NCBI RefSeq assembly: GCF_028640845.1 | Contig: NC_080542.1 | Location: forward strand, 13,347,901 to 13,411,900 | Reading direction: 5' to 3' | Origin: Ahaetulla prasina | Taxonomy: Eukaryota > Chordata > Lepidosauria > Squamata > Colubridae | Length of the DNA stretch: 64,000 nucleotides | Shown: positions 43,401-54,807 of the stretch, piece after piece | How the letters are laid out: every line of letters starts with the position of its first letter | Position numbering within the stretch: the first letter of the stretch is position 1 | Notes under the pieces: generated by a model | What the model was told of the DNA's origin: nothing | What the model saw: the letters and a program-made list of their open reading frames with translations, nothing else | The model's database searches: none | Position numbers and translations under genes: made by a program

Positions 43401-46400
43401 GATTATAGGATTATATGTTTATTTATTTTTATTTATTTATTTGTCAATCATATATAAGATAATAGGAAAAGGTATAAACATAATTTGGATACATGAAAAG
43501 AGTAAGTAAAAAAAGAATATTAGGACAGGGACGGTAGACACTCGGGTGCGCTTATGCATGCCCCTTACAGATCTCTTAGGAATGGGGTGAGGTCAACAGT
43601 AGACAGTCTAAGGTTAAAGTTATGGGGGTTTGGGGAAGAAACTTCAGAGTCAAGTAGTGCATTCCAGGCATTGACCACTCTGTTGCTGAAGTAATATTTT
43701 CTACAATCAAGTTTGGAGCAGTTTACCTTGAGTTTGTATCTATTATTTTCTCGTGTATTGTTGTGGTTGAAGCTAAAGTAGTCATTGACAGGTCGGACAT
43801 TGTGGTAGATAATATTATGTACTATACTTAGGTCAGATTGAAGTCTATGTAGTTCTAAGTTGTCTAAATCCAAAGTTTGGAGTCTGGTGGCATACGGTAT
43901 TTTATTGCAAGCAGAGGAGTGGACGATTCTTCTTGTGAAATATCTCTGGACTGTCTCGATTGTATTTATCTCCGATATGGAGTGTGGGTTCCAGACAGTT
44001 GAGCTGTATTCAATGATTGGTCTAGCAAATATTTTGTGTGCTCTAGTTAGTAGTACAATATTACCAGAGAAGAAACTACGCAAAATTAAGTTAACAACTC
44101 TTAGTGCCTTTTTGGCAATCTTGTTACGGTGGGCTCTGGCACTTAGATCTTTATAAATGAGTACTCCAAGGTCCTTGATAGAGTGAGGGTCATCTATAAG
44201 GTCATTTCCATCTAATTTGTATTTTATGTTTTGATTTTCTTTTTTTCTTCTATTCAATTGTGTCTGGTTCAGAAAGACTATTTGGACAAGTCCCTGCAGT
44301 TTTGTTGGCAAGATTTCAAGAATTGGTTTGTCTTTGGTTCCTTTCTAAGGTTGAGAAAAGGTACCTGGTCGAAGCTCATCCAACTGGCTTTTTGTCTAAG
44401 ATGGAACTAGAACTCATGGTTGCCATTGTTTCCAACCTGATGGCTTAACCACTACACCAGATGAGTTCATTTCTTTTATATCTTCAATGTGGTCATGTAG
44501 GAACATACTGACTCTTAGGAAATTAATTGACTGTATTGTTGCATTTATTGGTCAATATGCAAATATTTTTTTTGAATCCAACAGAGTTTGTTAATGGGAT
44601 TGTACAAAGATTGTACAGAAATTCTGACCTAAGTATAGTACGCAAAATTGTCTGCTACAAAACAACAAAATACCTTATGCCACCAGACTTGAAATCCTAG
44701 GCTTAGAAAACTTAGAACGTCGTCGCCTTCGACAAGACCTAAGTTTAACTCACAGAATCATCTACTGTAATGTCCTTCCTGTTAAAGACTACTTCAGCTT
44801 TAATTGCAATAATACAAGAGCAACCAATAGATTTAAACTCAATGTTAACCGCTTTAATCTAGATTGCAGAAAATATGACTTCTGTAACAGAATTATCAGT
44901 GCTTGGAACACTTTACCTGACTCTGTAGTCTCTTCCCATAATCCCAAAACTTTAACCAAAAACCTTCTACTATTGACCTCACCCCATTCCTAAGAAGACC
45001 ATAAGGGGCGTGCATAAGAGCACAAACGTGGCTACTGTTCCTGTCCTATTGTTTCTCTTTTTCTTCTTCTTATATATATATGCCCAAGCTCCCACCCAAT
45101 CAGTTCAAACCCCCACTAGCAGTTAAAAGGAAGAAACAGCTGCGATCACACATTACTCCCAGAAGCACGAAGCTGAAGCCTGAAGATGACGAATGAGACT
45201 TCGTCGAAACGTCGCCAAGACACTTTCACTTATGCGGGAGAAAACCCGAATAACCAAAGACCTACATACAAACACCCGCGAAAACCTCAGAAAACATATA
45301 TTTCTTCTTATATATATGCTTATACCTCCTTATATATCCTCATATATATGTTTATATACTACATAATCTTTTGTGTGATGCCTATGTACATTGTTATGAC
45401 AAAATAAATAAATAAAACATCCTACATCCTACCTGTCAATGACTACTTCAGCTTCAATCGCAATAATACACAGGCCAACCATAGATACAAACTCAAGGTA
45501 AACCATTCCAAACTCATTTGCAGAAAATACAACTTCAGCAACAGAGTGGTCAACGCTTGGAATGCTCTACCTGACTCCATTGTTACAGTCTCAAACCACC
45601 TTAGCTTCAACCTTAAACTGTCTACCGTGGCCCTCAACCCATTCCTAAGATGTCCGTAAAGGAGGCGTGCATAAGCATACCAATTTGCCTACTGTCCCTG
45701 TCCCACTGTCCCCATTTACTTGTACTCATTCCTAGTTCATTTCCATGTTTATACTTATACCTGTTATCTAGTACGTGTTCCACAAATTAAATAAATAAGT
45801 AAACAAAATAAAATAAATAAAATAAATTGGTATCCTACAATGAATTAAATTTTGTGGGCCAAATTCTCTGTTATTTGCAATGGGGCCACAGATTGCTGTG
45901 AACAGTTTTCTTCCTTATCCAGGAAATGTATTAACATTCATTGGATGAATGGATTATAATGGTGCTAGAATATGAATTTGCACCATAATTCCTCAAGTCT
46001 TTCCATTACTAGAAACTAAGAAAGCAACAGATGATAAACCATTCCTGTCTTTCTGAAGGACTCATTGTTTTCCACATAATTACCCTGAGCACAAGCTTCA
46101 CAAGCAAAAAACCAATCCACATGTCTGACTATAGTATCTGGGCCATTCACAATAAAGTTTGAGCTGTATAACACTTTTGGGACAATGGGGGAAAAGTGTG
46201 GAAAGAAGTGCAACGGGAGTTAAAATAACATGGACTCTACCTGATTAAACCAGCTGGGCCAAACCACCTCATGTTCATCAATAATCAAACATTTGTCAGT
46301 GGTTGCTGATGGGTCTATCTTTCCAACTGTCTTTCTGAGAAAGGTCTGGTTTGAAAAGGTGATCCAGTTTATGATGTCAAATCCTGCCAGCAGTTCACCA

Positions 46401-46871
46401 TTCTGGTCAAAAGAAATTTTTTCTCCAACACTGTTATTAAAAGATATACTTTGTAGAAAGCAGTGGAGCTAAACAGTAGTGAAAGAAATGAAAACATAAG
46501 TATATATTTGTAGGACAGTCAGTAGCTCAAGTTCTCTTTCAAAACATGCTAATAATAACTCAGCAAATGGAATATCCACTAATTCAATGATAAGACTTGG
46601 GAAATATCTACACTTACAGAAACAAAAAATATAAATGTGAAACAATATTTTTTTTTCCTATGCGAAGAATAATGCCATATATTGCAAAAATCAAGATGAC
46701 ATAATGCATCATTAAGGAAGTCTAATCATTTATCAAAAAATAGAAAACTTATAAGAGACAACACAATAGTAAATAATCTACTGAATATCTGAGACAAACA
46801 GAAAAAATAAGCTTATGTTTACTCTTTCTACCTCTTGCCTTGTTATTGAATGTCTATTTTTAAGAAGACAT

Positions 46872-46927
<56 letters not shown>

Positions 46928-49419
46928 TCAAATTTTTATACCACCCTATCTCCCGAAGGACTCAGGGCGGTTTACAGCCCGATAAAAATACAAATATAAT
47001 ACAAGATAAAACACTAATTAAAAAACTTATTTAAATAGGCCAAAATTTAAAATTACAATTATAATGATAAAACCCCATTAAAACTAAATTTAAAATTAAA
47101 ATTCTAATCCAGTCCTGCACAAATAAATAGATGTGTTTTAAGCTTGCGGCGGAAGGTTCGAAGGTCAGGAAGTTGGCGGAGTCCTGGGGGAAGTTCATTC
47201 CACAGGGTGGGAGCCCCCACAGAGAAGGCCCTTCCCCTGGGTGTCGCCAGTCAGCACTGCCTGGCAGACGGCACCCTAAGGAGTCCCTCCCTGTGAGAGC
47301 GCATGGGTCGGTGGGAGGCAATCGGTGGCAGCAGACGGTCCCATAAGTAGCCCGACCCTAAGCCATGGAGTGCTTTGAAGATAGTTACCAAAACCTTGAA
47401 GCGCACCCGGAAGGCCACAGGCAGCCAGTGCAGTCTGCGCAGGAGTGGTGTCACATGGGAGCCACAAGGGGCTCCCTCTATCACCCGCGCAGCCGCATTC
47501 TGGACTAACTGGAGCCTCCGGGTGCTCTTCAAGGGAAGCCCCATGTAGAGAGCATTGCAGTAATCCAGACGAGATGTCACGAGAGCATAAGTGACCATGC
47601 ATAGGGCATCCCGGTCCAGGAAGGGGCGCAACTGGCGAACTAGGTGAACCTGGTAAAAAGCTCTCCTGGAGACGGCCGTCAAATGGTCTTCAAAGGACAG
47701 CCGTCCATCCAGGAGAACGCCCAAGTTGCGCACCCTTTCCATTGGGGCCAATGACTCGCCCCCAACAGTCAGCCGCAATTGCAGCTGACTGTACCGGGGT
47801 GCCGGCATCCACAGCCACTCTGTCTTGGAGGGATTGAGCCTGAGCCTGTTTCTCTCCATCCAGACCCATACGGCCTCCAGACACCGGGACAGCACCTCGA
47901 CAGCTTCGTTGGGGTGGTCCGGTGTGGAAAAGTACAGCTGAGTATCATTAGCGTACAGTTGATAACTCATACCGAAACCACTGATGACCTCACCCAGTGG
48001 CTTCATATAGATGTTGAACAGGAGGGGCAAGAGAATCGACCCCTGCGGCACCCCACAAGTGAGGTGCTTCGGAGTCGACCTCTGCCCTCCCGTCAACACC
48101 GTCTGCAACTGATCAGAGAGATAGGAGGAGAACCACCGATAAATGGTGCCTCCCACTCCCAATCCCTCCAACCGGTGCAGCAGGATACCATGGTCAATGG
48201 TATCAAAAGCCGCTGAGAGGTCTAATAGGACCAAGGCAGAGGAATAACCCCTATCCCTGGCCCTCCAGAAATCATCAACCAACGTGACCAAAGCCATCTC
48301 CGTGCTGTATCCGGGCTGAAAGCCGGACTGGAACGGGTCTAGATAGACAGTTTCATCCAGGTACTGGGGTAATTGACGTGCCACCACACTCTCTACAACC
48401 TTCGCCACAAAGCAAAGGTTGGAGACCGGACGATAATTACCTAAAACAGCTGGGTCCAGGGAAGGCTTCTTGAGCAGAGGTCTCACCACCACCTCTTTCA
48501 AGGTGGCAGGGAAGACCCCCTCCAACAAAGAAGCATTAGTAATCCCCTGGAGCCAGCCTCGTGTCACCTCCTGTGTGGCCAGCACCAACCAGGAGGGGCA
48601 CGGGTCCAGTAAACATGTGGTGGCATTCAACCTCCCCAACAACCTGTCCATGTCCTCGGGAGCCACAGGGTCAAACTCATCCCAAACAGTCTCAACAAGA
48701 CAGCTCTATGACCTCTCACCTGGATCCACCCAATTTTGATCCAAGCCCTCCTGAAGCTGAACAATTTTATCGTATAGATAACCACTAAACTCCTCAGCAC
48801 GTCCATGCAACGGGTCATCCCGCTCCCCCTGTTGAAGGAGAGAGCGAGTCACCCGAAACAGGGTGGCCGGGCGGTTATCTGCCGACGCAATGAGGGAGGA
48901 GACGTAGCAACGTGATATGATAACAAGGCACCCCGTGGATGTCTCTTCTCCTTACCTTCTCCTCCATGTCCTACTATTTGCTTCTGTACTTTTGAGTTTT
49001 ATACTATAAACTAATAATTCATTTGAGACAACAACAAATCTGCATAAGACGGGAGGATGAACAACTAGCTTTTGTGGTGCAACTGGAACAAATCTTGATT
49101 TAACAACCTCAAAACCGTAGAAATGGTGGTAGATGTTAGGAGAAACCCTCCTATACTACCACCTCTTACAACACTAGATAACACAGTATCAACAGTAGAG
49201 ACCTTCAAATTTCTAGGTTTTATCATCTCTCAAGACCTAAAATGGACACCTAACATCAAAAATGTCATCCAAAAAGCACAGCAAAGAAGGTTCTTTCTGC
49301 ATCAACTCAGGAAGCTCAAACTGCCCAAGGAGCTGCTGATAAGGTGTTTTTTATTATTATTTCATTTTGTCACAACAGTATACACAAACATCGACATAAA
49401 ACAACAACACATCATAAAG

Positions 49420-49500
<81 letters not shown>

Positions 49501-52500
49501 TATGCAATAACTATGTTAATTTGATATATGAAAGGGAACAATAGGATAGGAACGGTAGGCACATTTGTGCTCTTATGCACACCCCTTGGTTCTATAGAGG
49601 AACTGTTGAGTCTTTCATCTGCACCTCTATAACTGTCTGGTTTGGTTCTGCAACCCAACAAGACAGACACAGATTTCAGAGGATAATTAGAACTGCAGAA
49701 AAAAACAATTGCTACCAACCTGCCTTCCATTGAGGACCTGTATACTGCACAAATCAAAAAGAGGGCTGTGAAAATACAGTATCTACAGACCCCTCACATC
49801 CTGGAAATAAACTGTTTCAACTCCTACCCTCAAAACGATGCTATAGAGCACTGCACATCAGAACAACTAGACACAAGAACATTTTCCCCCGAACGTCATC
49901 ACTCTGCTAAACAAATAATTCCCTCAACACTCTCAAACTATTCACTAAGTCTGCACTAATATTAATCTTCTCATCATTCCTATCACCATCTCCTCCCATA
50001 TCTAACTCCTTGCTTGTATCCTTATATGATTTATATTGATTGTTTCCTAGTATGATTTGATTGCTTATTTGTACCCTGTGACTATCACTAAGTGTTGTAT
50101 CTTTTTATTCTTGATGAATGTATTTTATTTTCCTTATGTACACTGAGAGCATATATACCTAAGACAAATTCCTTGTATGTCCAATCACACTTGGCCAATA
50201 AAGAATTCTATTCAATTCTGTTCTGTTCTATAAAAATGAAAAAAAAAGACATCTTATAAAAGATAATAAATTGGAAGATTTTATTGTTAATAAGAAAAAC
50301 ATGGGAGGCCTTTGGCTTCCTACAGAGGTGGGTTTCAGCAGGTTCTGACTAGTTCTGGAGAACCGGCAGCAAAAATTTTGAGTAATTTGGAGAACCGGTA
50401 ATAAAAATTCTGATTGGCCCTGCTCCCATCTATTCTCTGCCTCCCAAGTCCCAGCTGATTAGGAGGAAATGGTGATTTTGCAGTATCCTTCCCCCCCCCC
50501 AAGTGGAGTGGGAATGGAGATTTTACAGTATCCTTCCCCCAGGGGTGAAATCTAATTTTTTTTGCTACCAGTTCTGTGGGCGCGGCTTGGTGGGGCGTGG
50601 CTTGGTGGGGGTTCATGTGACTGGGTGGGCGTGGCTATGTGATTGGGGGATCAAACAACAGAAACTCACTAGCAATGTCCTGCTGGAGCAGGGTTGGACT
50701 AGATGACCTCCAGGTCCCTTCCAGCCCTGGATTATCCTCTGAAGCTGCATCTAGTGCCAGGTTTGTACTCCTTCCTTCCTCTCTTCCTTCGTTCCTTCCT
50801 TTCTTGCCTCCTTTCTTTCTCTCTCTCTCTCAAAAACGAACCCCCCCACACACCCCGTTTTCCCTGCCATCAGGCTTGCTAGGCAAGCCAAAAAACGGGG
50901 TGGGGAGGGGAAGTCTGTTTCCTCTTCCAGGAGGCTTGCTGGACAAGCCAAAAAACGGGGTGGGGGAGAGTCTGTTTTTCCTTCCAGCAGACTTCAGGGA
51001 AACTTCAGGGAATCCTGTTGGAAGGAAAAATGGACTCCCCCCCCCCTGTTTTTTGGCTAGCACACAGCTGAGCTGCACCATCATCAAAGGCTTTTTTTTT
51101 TAACTTTTAAAGCATTTTTTCTTCGGCTGAAAAAAATGCTTTTTAAAAAAAAACCTCTGATGATCGCACGGCTGAGCTGGGCATAGGCGGGTGTGGGGGG
51201 CAGGGATTATTGTTACCGGTTCTCCGAACCACCCACCGCCATCGTTACTGGATCGCGCGATCCGGTCCAATCCAGGAGCATTTCACCCCTGCCTTCCCCT
51301 GCCAAGCCCACCAAGCCATGCCATGCCCACCAAGCCACATCCACAGAACTGGTAGTAAAAATTTTTGAAACCTACCACTGGCTTCCTATTTTATAATAAT
51401 CTAGTGTACTTACTGGTTTAAATGTTTTAAAATAGGAAAAATAGCACAAAAGGAAAACAAGGAAATATTGAAAGACTGATTTCTAAATTTTAAAACCTTG
51501 TAGCACACAATTTTGATTATTTGCACCATCTAATTTAGATGTTGTTGCACTAACTTTAATCAGAATTTGAGAAATTTGAGTAAATGCTATCTGACAAAAT
51601 CTTTATTGAATTTGATTATGGTAGCAATAATTGGAATTTAAAGGGGATAACTTTTATTGTGAATGTTCTCTCTCTCCCTCCATGTGCACATGAGCCTTTG
51701 AATCACTATTGACTCCTAGTGAGTACCTGGACAAGTCCCTGGAATTGAATGTTATACATAGAGAAAATTGGTATAAAGTGTTCTGTAACTTGTAGAACAG
51801 TCTTGATGGTTAAAATAGACAAATTATTTTGTACCAAAAAAGTTGAAACACACAAAAAGTTTTGAGAAGTAACTCATTCAGGAAGAAACAAATGTTGAAA
51901 GTTAAATTCCCATTTAACTGCCCACTCAAATTGTTATATTTTTGTAAATTTTTATCAAACCATATATTCCTTCAAAGTATACCTAATTTGCTTTGTATAT
52001 GTTAATTGTTGCAAGATATAAATGTCTTATGGGAAGGCATGTTGGATTTCGTCCTTAGAAGAATGATGAAGTCATTTATGAGAGTAACCTTCAATATCTA
52101 GAATTACCTCATTTCTTAAAAAAAATAATTCAGATTGTAGAATTCAGATCTAACGGTGTTGGGCTATTGCTTTAAAACTTAATTTTACATCTCATTGAAC
52201 ATAAATAGTGAAAATTACTAGAAGTCACTATATACCCGAGCAGCTCAAAAATAAAAAAGCTGACGCATATCCTATGTTACTGTTTCACTATACCTAGTGG
52301 AATGTCCAAATTATTCTCCTTACCCTCCATGACTGCTGACTAAGGAAATTCTCCCTCGTCATTCTTCTTTGTTGCCTTTGGAAAGAATACATGGCATTCA
52401 AAGCATGTGCAATTGCGTAGATAGCATTGTAGATACTGTAGCTGTGGGCAGTCATGCTGGTTTCGAACACAGATACAGGGAGAGTCTCTAGTTTCTCCTC

Positions 52501-54807
52501 CCCAGTGCAGATGCTGTCATCCTCTTCATCTGTGACGGAAGCTTGAAGCAAACAGTTAAACATCTGTTGCCAAAACTGAATTGGAAATCCATCTTCCTTA
52601 TCTAAAACCGGGCTTCTCGTCTGAACAAATTTCTGGAAAGCTGACACTTGTTTTGAATGTACTGCAAGCGTTATAGAGCCATGGATGAAATTAAGATCCC
52701 AATATCGTTGGAAAGGAAGGGATGAGAAGTCTACCTCCGCTGTCATAAACCAAACCTTGGGGTTATATGGCATATCATTATATTCTGACAGTTTGAGCAA
52801 AGCCCTTAAATTTAGCATACTCTGAAATCCCCCCAGAAACATCACTATTTTAGCTGTACTCTTAAAAACAATACTTAAAATGTTGTATGATGTACGCACT
52901 GTCTTCTCATCCTCACTGAGAAATCCACCTGGTATTTTTTCTACAAATTCAAAACAGATCCCACTTCTGGAAAACATGGGAATGACGTTCCTCAGCAAGT
53001 TCCCAGCTATGTTGCTGATATTAAAATACAACATCCCAATCCAGGTCCAGCCAAAATGCAAAAAGAGCTGGAGAAGTCCATGATATTGATGATCGGCCTT
53101 TGGGAGCATCCAGTAAAAGAAATGACTTTGAGTGATGCTACCGGTCTCTGGGACAGAACTATATGCAACCTAAAACAAACAAGGTGATGAAAATACCAGT
53201 CACACAGTAAATGGTAGGTCTTTGGTGTATTTTAATATAACTGTATTAAATACCACTTATTAATATGCTAGACAATATTAACTGAAATTAATTTAATTAA
53301 TGTTCCAATTAATTTAATTTTTTAATAAGTTGCTCATGTAGAGTCCAGCAGCATTGAACCCCTGATTGTCAAGAATGAAACTTTGGCAGATACGTCTTTT
53401 CTATTTGCCATTAGAGGAAGAGGGGTAGGTGCTGGTTACAAATGAGTTAACTAGAGAAATGAAACTTCCACAGCTCCACTGAAGCTTGTGAGCATCTAGA
53501 AACTTTTCAAGGACATCTTAGCAGGTGTGAATAGATGGTTCCCAACTGATCGAAAACCATGAGTGGGACACAGAATAACACCCATAGTTATTATAACAAT
53601 GACTTCCTGTGCTGTTCTCCATTCTGTAGACTCCAGACTGAAACTATGGTGTCACCTCTGTGTCCAGAAGTAAGCCTCACAATGCCATGTCTTCTTTGAA
53701 CCTGAAGGATTACCATATATTCAGCTGTACTTGTTATGTTTGGATGTTCTTTCCAAAGTTCACTGAGATTATCCAAGCTACATTTGTTTTTAAACTTTCT
53801 CCAAAAGAAAATGCAATGAAATTTAGAAGACTAAAATGTCATTAACCCACCCCAATCTCCAATATGTTTTAAGCAAAGAACTTACCTGCACAAATTTGTA
53901 AGCTGTCATAATGGTAGCCATATCAAGAAATTCAACAGAACTTGGTCCTCCTATGACAGCAATCAGATTATTCAGATTATGACACTTATAATTAGGGATG
54001 AATCTGTTTTGTGTAGAGAGGAGTTCCAGAGCAGCAATACAAGTATATCTTGGAAGAAAATAGTTATTGTAAATGTTGAAGCCTAGTGTGATATTGGTTA
54101 AGATCTGGGGATTTTTATTAATCTCCTTTACAGTAAAAACCACAGCCAAGAGGTGTTGGTAACTCTGTGACAATAATCTACAAGGAAAATTTAAAAATAG
54201 TTCAGTATTCTCTGTATAATTAGTTCCGAAATAAATTTTTCTTCTTTCCTGTGTTCAAGCACTAGCAGAATGATGTATTTCATTATAAATAAATCTTGTC
54301 CATTATTGAACTAACATTAAAACGATTTATACTGTAAGACTTGCTAACACCATTAGTCTATACTGAACAGAAAGAGGTACATTTCTGAAGAAAAATAAAC
54401 AGATGCTATAGTACATAATTTAAAAAACACTTGGTTCTTCACAGGTGACAAAAATCATACACAGTCGAATGCCATGCACAGAAAATAAAAAGAAAGAGTA
54501 AGAGGATGTAGGAGGAAGTTTTAAAATATTTAGTTTCTCACATGTGTTCTATCAAATCATCCTTTTTGGGATGATATTTGAATGACATCCTTTCGGACAT
54601 AACGAAGGTCTGAGAAATTACGCCGCCAATAATGAGGTCCCCAGCTTGATGATATTTATGAGGAATTGATGCAGGCTCAGTGCTCCGGCATTTTGCTACT
54701 GGAACTTGGCCAACACTCTTAGGGAGAAAGAATAATACGAGGAAGCCAAGAATTACAGCTACATAGAAGATTATTTGTGAAAAGAAAGACTTCCCCAGAT
54801 CCAACAT
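39341..54807 (-). CDS. VMN2R-like: V2R gene C, vomeronasal type-2 receptor, complete six exons
   Basis: Complement of exons 54807-54542, 54177-53886, 53169-52324, 46468-46241, 42627-42501, 40242-39341: 2661 bp, 886 codons plus stop, consistent GT-AG sites and phases. Domain plan as in gene B. Exons 1-4 are close copies of gene B exons; exon 5 ([20 protein letters not shown]) and exon 6 are clearly different, for example [17 protein letters not shown] where B has [17 protein letters not shown]. The gene spans 15.5 kb because L2, Rex1, CR1, BovB, Penelope-like and hAT elements sit in its introns, yet I see no coding damage. Splicing over the 5.9-kb intron 3 is assumed, not shown. Confidence 0.92.
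40395..40440. repeat. TTTA array
   Basis: About 11 ATTT units beside the SINE at 40445; it may have been seeded by a LINE or SINE tail. Confidence 0.9.
40445..40715 (-). mobile_element. SINE with L2-like tail, gene C intron 5
   Basis: TATATCCCGCCCTTCTCCGA tail, full body, head ending GAGCCACACCGCGGCCC. Same family as 26897. As the host gene is on the - strand, this copy is sense to gene C. Confidence 0.85.
40716..41445 (-). mobile_element. L2 LINE 3' part, gene C intron 5
   Basis: Tail ACCGCCCTTCTCCCGAAGGA at the left, then - strand coding [60 protein letters not shown]. 5' truncated near 41445, where BovB sequence begins. Confidence 0.88.
41462..42110 (+). mobile_element. BovB (RTE) LINE 3' end, gene C intron 5
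   Basis: The + strand reads [40 protein letters not shown] and [20 protein letters not shown], then decayed RT tail with CTTTGGCCACCTAATGAGAA and GGACTCCAGAGGATGGTAGA, ending in ACAACAACA. These are characteristic of BovB, a family widely moved between reptiles, ruminants and others (established knowledge). Stops and shifts show it is dead. Confidence 0.88.
42374..42480. repeat. CTTC/CCCTT array next to gene C exon 5
   Basis: About 16 CTTC units, then CCTCCCTCC and TTCCC variants, within 25 bp of the exon 5 donor. Confidence 0.95.
42501..42627 (-). CDS. VMN2R-like: V2R gene C exon 5 (cysteine-rich)
   Basis: 127 bp, acceptor TTGCAAAG, donor GTAAAA. Six cysteines: [22 protein letters not shown] array lies in intron 5 only about 20 bp from the donor. 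Confidence 0.92.
43405..44234 (-). mobile_element. CR1-clade LINE 3' part, gene C intron 4
   Basis: TTTA tail at 43415-43440; the - strand is nearly open: [61 protein letters not shown] different subfamily from the copy at 24100. It ends just where the B/C homology begins. Confidence 0.85.
44655..45415 (+). mobile_element. CR1-clade LINE 3' end, interrupted
   Basis: Starts with the [10 protein letters not shown] region, then [20 protein letters not shown] and a tail with CATATATATGTTTATATACT ending in AAATAAATAAA. Interrupted at 45083-45300 by a Penelope-like piece. Gene B lacks it. Confidence 0.85.
45083..45300 (+). mobile_element. Penelope-like element terminal piece with hammerhead-like motif
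   Basis: Inserted into the CR1 tail with an approximate 18-bp target duplication (TTCTTCTTATATATATATG at 45064-45082 and TTTCTTCTTATATATATG at 45301-45318). It contains CTGAAGA, then a stem GACGAA/TTCGTC, then GAAAC (45180-45211), and ends AATAACCAAAGACCTACATA. The same terminus occurs twice, inverted, at 62270-62506. Confidence 0.6.
45420..45825 (+). mobile_element. CR1-clade LINE fragment, second subfamily
   Basis: [24 protein letters not shown] sequence with [20 protein letters not shown] and a tail ending in AAATAAATAAGTAAA and AAATAAAATAAA. Adjacent to the previous CR1, also absent from gene B. Confidence 0.8.
46241..46468 (-). CDS. VMN2R-like: V2R gene C exon 4
   Basis: 228 bp, acceptor GTTTAG, donor [26 protein letters not shown] through WPSWFNQ; 76 open codons, three replacements from gene B by eye. 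Confidence 0.93.
46869..48915 (-). mobile_element. L2 LINE, about 2 kb with a long open RT frame
   Basis: TTTA tail (46869-46925), the 3' end ACCGCCCTGAGTCCTTCGGG on -, and a 471-codon open frame (48666-47251) covering most of the reverse transcriptase: [80 protein letters not shown]. The catalytic motif reads YANDTQLYF where YADD is expected, and no endonuclease is present, so it is 5' truncated and inactive. Intron 3 of gene C, sense to it. Confidence 0.9.
49343..49590 (-). mobile_element. CR1 tail fragment with AT array, inside Rex1
   Basis: TTATTTCATTTTGTCACAAC and ACAATAGGATAGGAACGGTA are the reversed end of the local CR1 family. An AT array expanded within it. It splits the Rex1 copy cleanly. 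Confidence 0.85.
49422..49496. repeat. AT dinucleotide array
   Basis: About 36 AT units within the CR1 tail. Confidence 0.97.
50323..51380. mobile_element. hAT-type element, outer, 8-bp TSD
   Basis: Left CAGAGGTGGGTTTCAG, right inverted CAGTGGTAGGTTTCA; the octamer GCTTCCTA flanks it (50315-50322, 51381-51388). It holds a second element at 50540-51291. No transposase frame. Gene C intron 3. Confidence 0.85.
50540..51291. mobile_element. hAT-type element, inner, 8-bp TSD
   Basis: Left CAGGGGTGAAATCTA, right inverted CAGGGGTGAAATGCTCC; the octamer CCTTCCCC flanks it (50532-50539, 51292-51299). It contains a CR1-like 3' piece (GGGTTGGACTAGATGACCTC, about 50690-50730) and two near-repeats of AAGCCAAAAAACGGGGTGGG. 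Confidence 0.85.
52324..53169 (-). CDS. VMN2R-like: V2R gene C exon 3
   Basis: 846 bp, acceptor TTTTAG, donor [26 protein letters not shown] through SQQSWR. Many of the residue changes from B cluster in the first third (YFNIS against YLNIG, KIPGGF against KISSEF, TVRT against TMHT). Confidence 0.95.
53886..54177 (-). CDS. VMN2R-like: V2R gene C exon 2
   Basis: 292 bp, acceptor CCTTGTAG, donor [26 protein letters not shown] and [13 protein letters not shown]. Open. Confidence 0.94.
54542..54807 (-). CDS. VMN2R-like: V2R gene C exon 1
   Basis: 266 bp from ATG 54807 to donor GTGAG; signal peptide and [20 protein letters not shown]. About six residues differ from gene B. Confidence 0.92.

Larger units (their letters stand above)
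49065..50230 (+). mobile_element. Rex1 LINE 3' part, interrupted by CR1
   Basis: [60 protein letters not shown], then a break at 49343, resuming with [21 protein letters not shown] sequence after 49590, and the 3' end CTTGGCCAATAAAGAATTC with a short ATTCT tail. Gene C intron 3. Confidence 0.88.

Noticed and set aside
46016..46213. Short frame conserved between the B and C introns ([20 protein letters not shown])
   Set aside because: The matching stretch at 31440-31660 is part of the same segmental duplication, so conservation is expected; no known domain and no splice support as an extra exon.
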